Assembly (NCBI RefSeq): GCF_016482785.1
Contig: NZ_JAEMXM010000021.1
Span: 23,611-87,610 of the forward strand
Direction of reading: 5' to 3'
Source of the DNA: Paenibacillus alkalitolerans
GTDB taxonomy: Bacteria > Bacillota > Bacilli > Paenibacillales > YIM-B00363
Length of the DNA: 64,000 nucleotides
The notes beneath the pieces are model-generated. The model saw only the letters and a program-made list of their open reading frames with translations, made no database searches and had not been told where the DNA came from. Shown here in pieces: positions 26,118 through 35,638 of the stretch; positions within the stretch are counted from its first letter, which is position 1, and every line of letters starts with the position of its first letter. A program made the position numbers and the translations under genes.

Positions 26118-26241
26118 TCCCGGCCGGTTATTCAAAAGAAATTTCGTTATTACCATACCGAATGACCGCCCTTCGCTGCATAGTTGTCTGGCCATTGCTG
26201 TACGCACCGCTACAACGGACAATGTAAATTCGGCCACTCTC

Positions 26242-26374
26242 TAACGGTAACTGTTGCCGCTATACAACCGCCTAATAGCGCTTTTCACACGATCCTTCGA
26301 ATGCAGAGGTAGTTTTTGCCGTTACAATTCGACGAATATTCGAATTCTTCGTCTAGCGGCAATTTTTGCCGTTG
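26242..26374. repeat. Intergenic hairpins of the AGCGGYAA type, three copies
   Basis: In the 430-bp gap between the response regulator and the solute-binding protein there are three short stem-loops, near 26242-26262, 26304-26323 and 26355-26373, each close to AGCGGCAA-nnn-TTGCCGCT. The first two are imperfect. An additional GACGAA/TTCGTC hairpin (26331-26353) lies between the last two. The same stem sequence recurs at 32670-32850. Confidence 0.7.
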
Positions 26375-26428
26375 CATTCTTTTCATTGTCGTTAAACTTA
26401 ATAATTCTAGAGTTATAAAAGAGCCCTT

Positions 26429-26515
26429 TAATGAACACTCTGTTTTTTGAACAAACACGTCTGATTTTTGCGTTCATTAAGCCTCTCCCTTTTATTTATA
26501 ATGAAAACGCACACA
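26429..26515 (+). promoter_or_regulatory. Leader inverted repeat, -10 box and cre-like site before the sugar importer
   Basis: TTAATGAAC at 26429-26437 is inverted at 26472-26480, flanked by further pairing (AGAG/CTCT), forming a long stem. TATAAT follows at 26497-26502 and directly overlaps TGAAAACGCACACA (26502-26515), 12 of 14 matches to a CcpA cre consensus. This would give catabolite repression of the importer operon. No good -35 box is present, consistent with need for an activator such as the adjacent YesN-type regulator. Confidence 0.5.
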
Positions 26516-26546
26516 TTAGATACCCAAAAAGGGAGGACAAGCGAAA

Positions 26547-27902
26547 ATGAAAAAATGGATGTTGCTGGTTCTCGCGTTCGCTCTCGTGTTCACGCTTGCC
26601 GCTTGCGGCGGCAGCGGCGGCGAGACGCCGGATAACGGTGCAGCGAACGGGACGGCCGGTTCCGGAACCGATACCGGAAACGCGGACGACGCGAAGAAGG
26701 AAGAAAAGAAAGAAGACGTCACTCTTCGCATCGCATGGTGGGGCGGTCAGCCTAGACACGATTACACGCTGAAAGTCATTGAAATGTATCAACAGCAAAA
26801 CCCGCACGTGAAAATCGAACCGGAATACGCAAGTTGGGACGATTACTGGAAGAAGCTTGCACCGCAAGCCGCGGCTAACGAGCTGCCGGACATCGTGCAG
26901 ATGGACTTGTCCTACTTGACGCAATACGGCGAGAAGGGACAGCTGGCGGATTTGACGCCGTTCATCGGCAGCGAAATCGACACTTCGAACATCAGCCAGG
27001 GGATCGTTGACGGCGGCAAGCTTGGCGATAAGATCTACGGCTTCAACTTAGGCGTCAACGCGCTCGGCTTCCAATACGATCCGGCGCTGCTGCAGAAAAT
27101 CAACGGCCAGACGGCGATCGATCCGAACTGGACGTGGGACGACTACATGGCCTTGGCCGAGAAAGCGAAAGCCGCCAATTTGTACGTCGATACGGGCATG
27201 AGACCGGAAGTGTTCTTCAGCTACTATCTCCGCACGCAAGGCAAATCGTTGTTCAGCGCGGACGGAACTTCGCTCGGTTACGAAGACGATCAATTGTTCA
27301 TCGATCACTTCTCCCGCCTGATCAACATCGTCCATATGGGCGCAGGCATGACGGCGGACCAGAAGGCGCAGTTGAAAGGACCGGAAGACGATCCGGCGGT
27401 CAAAGGCGAGGCGCTCGGCATATGGCAGTGGTCGAATCAATTCGTAGGCTACCAACAGTTGGCGAAGCGCGAGCTGGCGATGGCGCCGATGGTCGGACCG
27501 AATGCGAAGCAAGGTTTGTTTCTGAAGCCGAGCATGTTCTTCTCGATTTCCGAACACTCGAAGCAGAAAGCCGAAGCCGCCAAGTTCATCAGCTTCTTCG
27601 TGAACGACATCGAAGCGAATAAGCTCATTCTCGGCGACCGCGGCGTACCCGGCTCCAGCGCAGTGAAAGAGGCGCTTAAGCCGATATTGTCTCCGCAGCA
27701 AGCGCAAGTGTTCGATTATGTGGCATGGGCCGAAGAGAACAGCAGCCAGATGGATCCGCCGGACCCGATCGGTGCGGCACAAGTGTTCGAAGCGCTCAAA
27801 ACAATCACCGAGGAAGTCGAGTACAAGAAAATCTCGATTGAAGAAGGCGCCAAGAAGTTTAGAGACGAAGCGAACAAAATATTGGCGCAGAACAAAAAGT
27901 AA
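26547..27902 (+). CDS. Sugar ABC transporter solute-binding lipoprotein
   Basis: A 451-residue extracellular binding protein of the CUT1 class. The lipoprotein signal is MKKWMLLVLAFALVFTLAAC (lipobox LAAC), followed by a Gly/Asn/Lys-rich linker and the mature fold from VTLRIAWWGGQPRHDYT onward. GGGAGG lies upstream of the ATG. It is the first of four genes with two permeases and a GH105 hydrolase, downstream of a YesM/YesN-type pair, so the likely ligand is a pectin-derived oligosaccharide such as unsaturated rhamnogalacturonide; this is inference. Confidence 0.92.
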   Translation: MKKWMLLVLAFALVFTLAACGGSGGETPDNGAANGTAGSGTDTGNADDAKKEEKKEDVTLRIAWWGGQPRHDYTLKVIEMYQQQNPHVKIEPEYASWDDYWKKLAPQAAANELPDIVQMDLSYLTQYGEKGQLADLTPFIGSEIDTSNISQGIVDGGKLGDKIYGFNLGVNALGFQYDPALLQKINGQTAIDPNWTWDDYMALAEKAKAANLYVDTGMRPEVFFSYYLRTQGKSLFSADGTSLGYEDDQLFIDHFSRLINIVHMGAGMTADQKAQLKGPEDDPAVKGEALGIWQWSNQFVGYQQLAKRELAMAPMVGPNAKQGLFLKPSMFFSISEHSKQKAEAAKFISFFVNDIEANKLILGDRGVPGSSAVKEALKPILSPQQAQVFDYVAWAEENSSQMDPPDPIGAAQVFEALKTITEEVEYKKISIEEGAKKFRDEANKILAQNKK

Positions 27903-28010
27903 TAGCTAATTAACGACTCCATTAATCGTGTACGATAGCTGATCGACGGATCAGCTATCGTACTTTAAAGACATAACAGGCATTCAGAGAGAGTATGGGA
28001 GTTGGAATCG

Positions 28011-28910
28011 ATGAGAATGAGCGTTTTCCGGCAAAATTTGACCGGGTATCTTTTTATAAGTCCGTTTATCATCGGATTTCTGGTTTTTACGGCGGTTCCG
28101 TTTTTCTCGTCGTTGTATTTGGCTTTTACCGATTTCGACATGTTCAGCACGCCGAGATGGATCGGACTCGAGAACTTCAAGGAAATGTTCACCGCCGACA
28201 CGAAATATTTTCAATCCGTGAAAGTAACCGCTATGTACGTGCTCGGCAGCGTTCCGCTGCGGCTCGCGTTCGCTTTGTTCGTGGCGATGGTGTTAAATAC
28301 AGTCTCCAAAGCGGTCGGTCTTTACCGGACGCTGTTATACCTGCCTTCCATCATCGGCGGCAGCGTCGCCGTCGGCATCATGTGGCGCAACGTGTTCGGG
28401 GACGAGGGAATCGTCAATCTGCTGCTTGAGTTTCTCGGCATCGGCGCGTTCCGTTGGTTCGGCGATCCGCTGCTCGCGCTCTGGATGATCATTTTCTTGT
28501 CGGTTTGGCAGTTCGGGTCGTCGATGCTCATCTTTTTGGCCGGCCTGAAAAACATTCCCGCGAGTTATTACGAGGCTGCCAGTGTCGACGGGGCGAACGC
28601 GTTTTCCAAGTTTTTCAGGATCACGCTGCCCCTTCTTACGCCGGTCATTTTATTCAATACGATCATGCAGACGATCGCCGCGTTCCAAAGCTTCGTCCCA
28701 GCTTATATCATTATGAAGGGCGGCAACGGGCCGCTCGACGGCACGCTCGTTTATGCGCTTTATCTGTTTAAGCAGGCGTTCGAGTTTTTCAGCATGGGTT
28801 ACGCGTCCGCAATGGCGTGGGTGCTGCTCATCGTCATCGCGCTGCTATCCGCGGTCATCTTTATGACGTCGAAGTTTTGGGTGCATTACGAATCGAAGGG
28901 GGACAACTGA
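28011..28910 (+). CDS. Sugar ABC transporter permease, MalF type
   Basis: A 299-residue inner-membrane permease with six predicted helices. The EAA loop that contacts the ATPase is [21 protein letters not shown] start at the ATG at 28011, 9 nt after GGGAG, rather than at the TTG three codons earlier. It follows the binding protein by 108 bp and is followed 2 bp later by the second permease. It pairs with that permease to form the CUT1 channel; no ATPase gene is present here. Confidence 0.92.
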   Translation: MRMSVFRQNLTGYLFISPFIIGFLVFTAVPFFSSLYLAFTDFDMFSTPRWIGLENFKEMFTADTKYFQSVKVTAMYVLGSVPLRLAFALFVAMVLNTVSKAVGLYRTLLYLPSIIGGSVAVGIMWRNVFGDEGIVNLLLEFLGIGAFRWFGDPLLALWMIIFLSVWQFGSSMLIFLAGLKNIPASYYEAASVDGANAFSKFFRITLPLLTPVILFNTIMQTIAAFQSFVPAYIIMKGGNGPLDGTLVYALYLFKQAFEFFSMGYASAMAWVLLIVIALLSAVIFMTSKFWVHYESKGDN

Positions 28911-28912
28911 TC

Positions 28913-29752
28913 ATGGGCTTGAAATCCGTGAAGTGGGGCATCTACCATCTGTTTGTGGCCGGCTTCTGCCTCTTGATGCTGTACCCCGTCATCTGGCTTA
29001 TTATGAGCTCGTTTAAACCAAGCGATACAATCTTTCTGACGGCGAATTCATTGATTCCCAATCCGTGGGTTTGGGACAATTATACGATCGGTTGGGCGGG
29101 AATCGGCGGCCGGAGCTTTGCCGTATTTATCAAAAATTCCCTGGTGATCGTCGTATTATCGACGATAGGCGCCGTTTTGTCTTCAGCGCTTGTCGCATTC
29201 GGCTTCGCACGGCTTAAATTCGCCGGGAAAGCGTTCTGGTTCTCCATCCTGATGCTTACGATGATGCTGCCTTGGGAAGTTACCATGATTCCGCAATATG
29301 TGCTGTTCAGCAAGCTGGGTTGGCTGAACTCGATCAAACCGCTCGTAATACCGACTTATTTCGGGCATGCGTTTTTTATTTTCCTGATGATCCAATTCAT
29401 CCGCACGATTCCCGTCGAGATGGATGAAGCCGCGCATATCGACGGCTGCAACAAATTCCGATTGTTTTATCAAATTATATTGCCGCTCATCATGCCTGCT
29501 GTCGCTACGGCTGCCATATTCTCGTTTTATTGGAAGTGGGACGATCTGCTCGGTCCCGTGCTGTACTTGAACAGTCCTTCGAAATATCCGGTGTCCATGG
29601 CGCTGAAGATGTTTTTGGACAATGAAACGATTTCCAACTGGGGAGCGATGTTTGCCATGTCGGTCGTCACGCTGCTTCCCGTATTCCTGATCTTCTTCTT
29701 CTTCCAAAAATATATCGTCGAAGGCATCAGCACCAGCGGTTTGAAAGGTTAG
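28913..29752 (+). CDS. Sugar ABC transporter permease, MalG type
   Basis: A 279-residue permease starting [17 protein letters not shown], with six membrane segments and EAA loop [27 protein letters not shown] precedes the ATG at 28913, which lies 2 bp after the first permease's stop; the open frame extends further upstream but within that gene. It ends [12 protein letters not shown], the standard C-terminus of this subunit. Confidence 0.92.
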   Translation: MGLKSVKWGIYHLFVAGFCLLMLYPVIWLIMSSFKPSDTIFLTANSLIPNPWVWDNYTIGWAGIGGRSFAVFIKNSLVIVVLSTIGAVLSSALVAFGFARLKFAGKAFWFSILMLTMMLPWEVTMIPQYVLFSKLGWLNSIKPLVIPTYFGHAFFIFLMIQFIRTIPVEMDEAAHIDGCNKFRLFYQIILPLIMPAVATAAIFSFYWKWDDLLGPVLYLNSPSKYPVSMALKMFLDNETISNWGAMFAMSVVTLLPVFLIFFFFQKYIVEGISTSGLKG

Positions 29753-29780
29753 TTTTTGTATGTTGAAAGGAGAACAACTC

Positions 29781-30812
29781 ATGCCTGCGCTCGTAATTGA
29801 TGAAAACCGGATCCTCAACGTCATCGACCGGATCGTGGACCGTACTTTCCGGATGGACTTCAGCTGGGACTGGCCCGGCGGCGTCGCATTCTACGGCGTG
29901 TGCGAAGCGTATGCGGCCACCGGAAAAGCGGAATATTTGGACCGTCTGAAAGCTTGGGTAGACGAAAACATGGAGGACGGGCTTCCGAAGCTGTCGGTAA
30001 ACGGCGTCTCGATCGGCCACTCCCTCATGACCTTATATGGAGCAACGAAGGATGAGCGTTACATCGAAACCGCTACGGAGATGGCCGAGTTCTTATTGCA
30101 TGACGCGGAACGGTTCGGGGACGGTATACTGCAGCATACCGTGAATTCGGAAACGTACAACTTCCCGGAACAAGCTTGGGTGGACACGATGTTTATGGCC
30201 GGCTACTTTCTGCTTCGGATCGGGAAGCTGTTGGACCGGAGCGACTATTTCGAGGACGGGTTAAAGCAGTATCACGGGCACGAGAATGTGCTGCAGGACC
30301 CGGTAACCAATTTGTACTATCACGGATGGGACAATATAAACCGGAATCACATGTCCGGCATCCACTGGGCGCGCGGTAACGCTTGGGCCGCCTTGACGAT
30401 GGCGCGGGCGCTGGAGATCGTGCCGGTCACCCACCCGTCGTTCATGATCATCGAAGGCTCGCTGCGCGACCAGCTAAGTGCGCTCGTCCGTCTTCAGAAC
30501 GATTCGGGCTTGTGGCACACGGTGTTGGACGATCCGTCTTCGCCGTTGGAAACGTCCGGTTCCGCTGGCATCGCCACCGCATTGCTTACCAAAGGGCGTA
30601 TCTACAACAAGTATACGCAGCGCTCGATTGACGGCATTCTCGCGCGGATTACCGAAGACGGCGCCGTGACCGGCGTGTCGGCGGGCACGGCCGTCATGAA
30701 GGACGCCGAAGGCTACAAGAACGTGCCGGACAAGCGTATCCAAGGCTGGGGACAAGGGTTGACGCTGGCGTTCTTATCGGAAGTACTGAAGGTGAAACAT
30801 AATCCGTATTGA
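29781..30812 (+). CDS. GH105 unsaturated rhamnogalacturonyl hydrolase
   Basis: A 343-residue (alpha/alpha)6-barrel hydrolase of the YteR/YesR kind that removes the 4,5-unsaturated uronic acid left by lyases. Landmarks are WDWPGGVAFYGV near residue 30, the catalytic aspartate D135 in QAWVDTMFMAG, GIHWARGNAWAALTMARAL and KRIQGWGQGLTLAFLSEVL. There is no signal peptide, so it acts on imported oligosaccharides. The ATG at 29781 follows AAAGGAG; a start seven codons earlier is less likely. It is the last gene of the importer operon, which strongly suggests that the importer brings in rhamnogalacturonan-lyase products. Confidence 0.93.
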   Translation: MPALVIDENRILNVIDRIVDRTFRMDFSWDWPGGVAFYGVCEAYAATGKAEYLDRLKAWVDENMEDGLPKLSVNGVSIGHSLMTLYGATKDERYIETATEMAEFLLHDAERFGDGILQHTVNSETYNFPEQAWVDTMFMAGYFLLRIGKLLDRSDYFEDGLKQYHGHENVLQDPVTNLYYHGWDNINRNHMSGIHWARGNAWAALTMARALEIVPVTHPSFMIIEGSLRDQLSALVRLQNDSGLWHTVLDDPSSPLETSGSAGIATALLTKGRIYNKYTQRSIDGILARITEDGAVTGVSAGTAVMKDAEGYKNVPDKRIQGWGQGLTLAFLSEVLKVKHNPY

Positions 30813-31142
30813 TCCATCGAGCGGTGACACGGTGAACTGTGCGCAATAAGCACATTACTGAGGGCATGCCGGCTCAGCTAACAGGAGCTACAGATCATTA
30901 TGGCAATACGATGTCTATGATCGGCTACCGGATTGCCTTAATTTCGTTCAAGTGTATTAGTTCGCGGCGATTATGGCAATCTTGTGTTCACAAATTGTCG
31001 CCCGAACAACGGTTTATGAACAATGTTTCGCCATAATGAATTCGGACCGAAGGCAAACACTAAAATTTCGGCAGTCCAAGCACCATTTGCGTACAAACCT
31101 TTTCCAAATGCGACTCTATTCAATCTCTGCAACAAAGTCACA
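30813..31142. other. Intergenic stretch with no recognised feature
   Basis: Between the GH105 stop and the terminator at 31143 I see no gene start, no convincing protein fragment and no repeat apart from scattered TGGCAAT-like words. It separates two convergent transcripts. Confidence 0.5.
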
Positions 31143-31167
31143 GGACCACCCTTTGAGCGGGTGGTCC
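31143..31167. terminator. Hairpin between convergent GH105 and protease genes
   Basis: GGACCACCC at 31143-31151 pairs perfectly with 31159-31167 around a 7-nt loop, 12 bp after the stop of the minus-strand protease gene. T-runs on either side are weak, but position between convergent genes supports a shared terminator. Confidence 0.6.
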
Positions 31168-31178
31168 TGTAAATATTC

Positions 31179-32153
31179 CTACAAACATGATTCTTTGCCC
31201 AACAATTCGGCGGCAAACCGCTGATCGAATATTTCCGCCAGCGTCTCCAATACCGTCAAATAAATCAGCCCGTTCCCTACAAGCTTCTGAGAATACCCTA
31301 ACGGTACCGTTCGTTTTGTCAATTGGGCGTAAAGCTCGCTTTCCGTCATATTCCGTTCGAAGCTTGTATTGGCAATAACCTTAATGAGAGCCATCGCTCC
31401 GGAAACGTGCGGCGTTGCCATGGAGGTCCCGCTAAAAGCGGCGTATTTCCCGTTCAAGTATGTGGACAAAATATTCTCCCCGGGTCCGACCAGATCTATC
31501 TCGTTGTTTGAATTCGAAAAGCGCGATGACCGTCTTTCCAGGTCGATTGCGCCTACGCTAATCACTTCGTTATAGGCGCCGGGATAATCGAATTCGTTCG
31601 TCGATTCGTCGCCGTCACCGGCGTTTCCGGCCGCGCAAATGACAAGGATGTCAGAGGCGACGGCTTTCTGAATCGCTTCGTGCAGTTCAGGAACGTCTGC
31701 AGGACCGCCTAGCGACATTGAGATTATATCCGCTTTCTGCTCGATTGCATAGTAAATCCCGTTAATGATCCATTCGTATTCTCCGGAACCGTTCTTGTCA
31801 AGAACTTTAACGATGAGCAGGTTCGCCTCAGGGGCTACCCCCACGACGCCCGAACCGTTCTGCGATGCCGCGATCGTCCCTGCGACATGAGTGCCGTGGC
31901 CATTGTAATCGATGTACATTTCTGGGTTCCCGCAGTCATCGTCCGTGAAATTTTTGCCGCCGACGATCCGGTCTTTGAGATCCGGGTGCGTGATATCGCA
32001 GCCGGTATCCAAGATGGCGACCGTTACACCCTTGCCTTTCGTTTGGCTCCATATTTTCGGGGCTTGAATCATCTCTACCCCATTGGGAACTTCATTAACC
32101 TCCTCCGCCTGCTCGATAACGCTATACGGGTACACCTTCACTTTGGGCATCAT
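31179..32153 (-). CDS. ispA: Intracellular subtilisin-like serine protease
   Basis: A 324-residue S8 protease with catalytic triad D49 (AILDTGCD), H86 (NGHGTHVAGT) and S244 (SGTSMATPH). There is no signal peptide. A short N-terminal extension with a YPY motif corresponds to the LIPY-type inhibitory propeptide of intracellular subtilisins, and the alignment to B. subtilis IspA continues along most of the length (GGKNFTDDD, NGIYYAIEQKADIISMSLGG). It degrades proteins in stationary phase or sporulation after propeptide removal. GGGAGG precedes the ATG at 32153. Confidence 0.93.
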   Translation of the reverse strand: MMPKVKVYPYSVIEQAEEVNEVPNGVEMIQAPKIWSQTKGKGVTVAILDTGCDITHPDLKDRIVGGKNFTDDDCGNPEMYIDYNGHGTHVAGTIAASQNGSGVVGVAPEANLLIVKVLDKNGSGEYEWIINGIYYAIEQKADIISMSLGGPADVPELHEAIQKAVASDILVICAAGNAGDGDESTNEFDYPGAYNEVISVGAIDLERRSSRFSNSNNEIDLVGPGENILSTYLNGKYAAFSGTSMATPHVSGAMALIKVIANTSFERNMTESELYAQLTKRTVPLGYSQKLVGNGLIYLTVLETLAEIFDQRFAAELLGKESCL

Positions 32154-32546
32154 TTGAACTACCTCCCAAAAAGATATTGGCGCAGCTTAAGCGGCGTATC
32201 ATAATTCTACCAGTTTCGGCCAGGCAGCGATACATACAAATTTGCTAATCTTCATCTATTTCCCTTTTCGCTCCATTCTAATGATTCTTCTTAATTCAGG
32301 CATCTTCTTCTCTATCCTGTACTCTTACATTCTCATTCCCTACTCCTTTTAGCGTAATAGCCGTCTTCCCCAAGCCAGCGAATTGTCAACTTAACCATAT
32401 AATGGATGAATCCGGATGTCCAGAACAGCAACTTTTTCCATTCCATCGGACGCGCAGGAGAAAGAATACCGCTCCGGTTGGATCAATAAATTCGCCGTCG
32501 GAAGAAACTTCTTGCTATTAAGCTGCCTAATTCCTTGAGTGAGCGG
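32154..32546. other. Upstream region of the protease gene, nothing recognised
   Basis: About 390 bp without a recognised gene, AT- and pyrimidine-rich around 32240-32350. It must hold the protease promoter, but no clear -35/-10 pair stands out. Confidence 0.4.
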
Positions 32547-32582
32547 AGAGAAACCCAGACCTATTCAGGCCTGGGTTTCTCT
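32547..32582. terminator. 12-bp stem hairpin, terminator-like
   Basis: AGAGAAACCCAG at 32547-32558 pairs perfectly with 32571-32582 across a 12-nt loop. No T-run follows on either strand. It shares the AACCCAG/CTGGGTT stem core with the terminator at 34653-34685. No gene ends nearby, so its role is unclear. Confidence 0.5.
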
Positions 32583-32669
32583 ATATCATCCATTCGCAAG
32601 ATCAGGGCTCATGAATAAAGGATATGGCATCTTGCAGGTGTTCGGGGCGAACGAGCGATGGAGCAGTGG

Positions 32670-32850
32670 AGCGGTATTTTTTACCGCTGTATACAAGAAT
32701 CCGCAATCGGCGGCACTCCAGCGGCAACTTTTACCTCTACAATGTACCTAACCACCTTATTCCTTCGAAGTTCTGAAATGCAGCGGTATCTTCTACCGCT
32801 GCACGCATCGAATCAGCAATCGTTGTTCTGCAGCGGCAATTATTGCCGCT
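32670..32850. repeat. Intergenic hairpins of the AGCGGYAA type, four copies
   Basis: Stem-loops lie at 32670-32688 (AGCGGTA/TACCGCT), 32720-32737 (imperfect), 32779-32803 (TGCAGCGGTA/TACCGCTGCA) and 32832-32850 (AGCGGCAA-tta-TTGCCGCT). Start-to-start spacing is 50, about 60 and about 50 bp. The stem is the same as at 26242-26374. They lie downstream of the AgcS-type gene, whose minus-strand transcript ends here, so the last hairpins could also help terminate it. Confidence 0.8.
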
Positions 32851-32865
32851 AATGGCGACAACATT

Positions 32866-34350
32866 TTATACCGAGAACGTTTTATCTTGATTCCGTTGAG
32901 GATCGACAGGTAGTTCCGGCTGATATTCTTTCGACCAGAATTCAGCGTCCGGTATGCCGGCCTGCACCGGGTCGAATACAGGGTCTATTCCCTCTTTACG
33001 CTGTCTTTCATAATCCTTCAATATTTTTAATGCAGGCTTTGTCAGAAGGAGGATCGCGATGATGTTCAGCCACGCCATGCTGCCTACGCCGATATCGCCC
33101 AAGCCCCAAGCGAGATCGGCTGTTTTCACGGAGCCGTAAAAGACGATCCCCAGCACCGCAATTTTCAACAGGTACTCGGACCAGATACGTCTCTTCTTGC
33201 GATTGAGATACGCGAGATTTGTCTCGGCCTGATAGTAATATGCCATAATAGTCGTAAAGGCAAAGAACAGCAGCGCAACGGCTACAAACGCCGGTCCGAA
33301 ACCGGGGAACAGCGTTTCAACCGCCTTCTGCGTATACTCCGGACCCGCTTTGACGTCTCCCAGATTGTTGACGATCGGAGCCGCCCCTTCCGGCGTTACA
33401 TTGTACATGCCGGTAATAAGAATCATAAATGCGGTCGCCGAACAAACGAACAATGTGTCGATATAAACCGAGAAGGCCTGTACGAGTCCCTGCTTCGCAG
33501 GATGCGATACCTCGGCGGCCGCGGCGGCATGCGGCGCCGTGCCTTGGCCGGCCTCGTTCGAGTAAATGCCGCGTTTGACCCCCCAGCTGATCGCCGCTCC
33601 GAGGATGCCTCCGAAGGCTGCATCCGCACCGAACGCGCTTCTGAAGATAAGAGCGATCATGGCCGGCAGTTCCGAAATATTCACCAAGATAATCAGGATC
33701 GCAATCAAAATATACCCTACGGCCATAAACGGCACCGCGAACTGAGCGACTTTCGCGATGCGTTTCACGCCGCCGAAAATAATGGCAGCGAGAATGACGA
33801 CGAGCCCGATGCCGGTAATCGCGGGATTGATACCGAACGCGTTCTGCATTCCCGCGCCGATGCTGTTCGCCTGCACGCCAGGCAGAAGTACACCCATCGC
33901 TATGACCGTAACGAACGCAAATAACACGGCGTACCACTTGAGTCTAAGACCTTTCTCGATATAATAGGCTGGCCCTCCGCGGTACTGTCCGTCTTGTTTG
34001 ATTTTATATACTTGCCCAAGAGCGGCTTCAACGAACGCGGAGCCGGCGCCCAAGAAGGCGATCAGCCACATCCAGAAAACCGCCCCCGGTCCTCCCATCG
34101 CGATCGCGGTCGCCACCCCCGCGATATTGCCCGTGCCCACCCGGCCCGCGAGCGCTATCGATAACGCTTGGAAAGAGGAGACCCCGGCGTCGGAGCTCCT
34201 GCCTTGGAACATCAACGCCATCATATGCTTGATGTACCTCACCTGCAGGAACCGGGTCGCAATCGTAAAGAACAATCCGGCCCCTAAACAAAGATAGATT
34301 AATGCTTGACTCCAAATGATCCCGTTTAACCAATTCACAAATGCCTCCAT
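32866..34350 (-). CDS. AgcS/AlsT-type sodium:amino acid symporter
   Basis: A 494-residue membrane protein with about ten helices and the family signatures AGRVGTGNIAGVATAIAMGG and YSNEAGQGTAPHAAAAA. The family imports alanine, glycine or glutamine with Na+. The ATG at 34350 follows GGGAGG at 7 nt; the open frame runs 16 codons further upstream without a start signal. It is monocistronic. A TGTGA-N6-TCAC palindrome lies just upstream of its start. The C-terminal tail (PVDPQRNQDKTFSV) is hydrophilic and cytoplasmic. Confidence 0.92.
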   Translation of the reverse strand: MEAFVNWLNGIIWSQALIYLCLGAGLFFTIATRFLQVRYIKHMMALMFQGRSSDAGVSSFQALSIALAGRVGTGNIAGVATAIAMGGPGAVFWMWLIAFLGAGSAFVEAALGQVYKIKQDGQYRGGPAYYIEKGLRLKWYAVLFAFVTVIAMGVLLPGVQANSIGAGMQNAFGINPAITGIGLVVILAAIIFGGVKRIAKVAQFAVPFMAVGYILIAILIILVNISELPAMIALIFRSAFGADAAFGGILGAAISWGVKRGIYSNEAGQGTAPHAAAAAEVSHPAKQGLVQAFSVYIDTLFVCSATAFMILITGMYNVTPEGAAPIVNNLGDVKAGPEYTQKAVETLFPGFGPAFVAVALLFFAFTTIMAYYYQAETNLAYLNRKKRRIWSEYLLKIAVLGIVFYGSVKTADLAWGLGDIGVGSMAWLNIIAILLLTKPALKILKDYERQRKEGIDPVFDPVQAGIPDAEFWSKEYQPELPVDPQRNQDKTFSV

Positions 34351-34383
34351 TATATACCTCCCATTAAATGTAAAATAACATTC

Positions 34384-34399
34384 CGTGATCCAAATCACA
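34384..34399. promoter_or_regulatory. TGTGA-N6-TCACG palindrome before the symporter gene
   Basis: Read on the minus strand, TGTGATTTGGATCACG is a near-perfect Crp/Fnr-type palindrome 35-50 bp before the start codon. AT-rich TATAAT-like words lie directly upstream on that strand, so the site would be at or just after the transcription start. In Bacillota an Fnr-like or other regulator could bind; no such gene is in the window. Confidence 0.45.
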
Positions 34400-34652
34400 T
34401 AACTACAATATATTATATATTAAGATCAACTTCTATAATATATTGCAAATGAAGCGAATTATGTCAATCAAAAAGTAATGTTGATGTTATATATATGTAA
34501 ATTTAAATCACGTTGTAATTCCATAAGTTAGATCTAAAGCGGCAAGCTGGCGACGGAATACCTATATCCTTTCACATTGTAACAAGATAAAACGGAAATT
34601 GAAAGCGTTATCATTAGCCGATATGTGCCATGTTGACGATTTTCCTTAACGG

Positions 34653-34685
34653 AAATAACCCAGACTACGGTGGTCTGGGTTATTT
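34653..34685. terminator. Terminator of the LplABC-type operon
   Basis: AAATAACCCAGAC at 34653-34665 pairs perfectly with 34673-34685 around a 7-nt loop. It lies 45 bp after the last importer gene on the minus strand. The A/T ends of the stem supply short T-runs on both strands. Confidence 0.75.
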
Positions 34686-34729
34686 CATTTACTTTAAATT
34701 TTCTTAGCGAAACGCGATTTCAGCAGGTG

Positions 34730-35608
34730 TCACCCCTTTAACGCTCCGATCATTACACCTTTAACAAAATATTTCTGCACGAACGGATAGACACAAAGAA
34801 TCGGAACCGAAGCCACCATGATCGTCGCGTATTTAATCGTCTCCCCGATTTGGTGGCGGTCGGCGGCGGCGGCACCCTCGGCCATGCTGTCCGTCGAATT
34901 GGCGATCAAAATTTCCCGAAGCGTCAGCTGAAGCGGGAATAAATCGCGGTCCTTAATAAAGATCGAAGCATAGAACCAGCCGTTCCATTTCTCCACCGCA
35001 TAATACAAAATCATGACCGCGATCACAGGCATCGACAGCGGCAAAATAATGCGGAACAAAATAGTGAAATGATTGGCGCCGTCCATCTTCGCCGATTCTT
35101 CCAGACTGTCAGGCACCGCCATAAACGCCGTCCGCATAATAATCAGATTGAACGTGTTAATGGCAAACGGAATGATCGTCGCGAGCAAGTTATCGATGAG
35201 GCCGACACCTTTGACGACCAGATAGAACGGAATGAGGCCGCCGTGGAAAAACATCGTAAACACGATAAAGAAAATAAACAGCTTATTCCACATGACCTGT
35301 TTCCGGGAAAGGACATAGGCTCCTAGAGATGTCATGAACAGATTGATCGTAACGCCGACAACCAGAATGAACAGAGTGTTGCGGTACCCGGTCAGGATGC
35401 CCGGATTTTTAAAGACGCTCTTGTAGGCCTCGAGACTGAATCCAAGCGGTCTGAGCAGCGCTCCTTTATGGGCGATGAGCTGGCCCGGTTCGCTAAACGA
35501 TGCGAATGTCACATAAAGCAGCGGGTATAACGTAACGATCATTAAGGCTGTGAGAACCGTATAGATCAGAACGTCAAACAATCTGTCGCCGAAACCGGTA
35601 TGGTTCAT
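34730..35608 (-). CDS. Sugar ABC transporter permease, LplC type
   Basis: A 292-residue permease starting MNHTGFGDRLFDVLIYTVL, with six membrane segments, EAA loop EESAKMDGANHFTILFRIIL and C-terminus FVKGVMIGALKG, the standard LplC/YtcP ending. AAGGAGGAG lies 5-6 nt before the ATG at 35608; the longer open frame upstream merely reads through the ribosome binding site and a hairpin element. It is the last gene of the araC - lplA - lplB - lplC group. Confidence 0.92.
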   Translation of the reverse strand: MNHTGFGDRLFDVLIYTVLTALMIVTLYPLLYVTFASFSEPGQLIAHKGALLRPLGFSLEAYKSVFKNPGILTGYRNTLFILVVGVTINLFMTSLGAYVLSRKQVMWNKLFIFFIVFTMFFHGGLIPFYLVVKGVGLIDNLLATIIPFAINTFNLIIMRTAFMAVPDSLEESAKMDGANHFTILFRIILPLSMPVIAVMILYYAVEKWNGWFYASIFIKDRDLFPLQLTLREILIANSTDSMAEGAAAADRHQIGETIKYATIMVASVPILCVYPFVQKYFVKGVMIGALKG

Positions 35609-35638
35609 CTTAGCTCCTCCTTGCTTCGGTGCTACCTG

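Noticed and set aside
26429..26480. Riboswitch in front of the sugar importer
   Set aside because: Only a simple long stem is seen; no conserved aptamer elements were recognised, so it is listed as an inverted repeat with promoter elements.
30971..31216. Minus-strand 81-codon frame between GH105 and the protease
   Set aside because: No start signal, crosses the terminator hairpin and overlaps the protease 3' end; composition does not look like protein.
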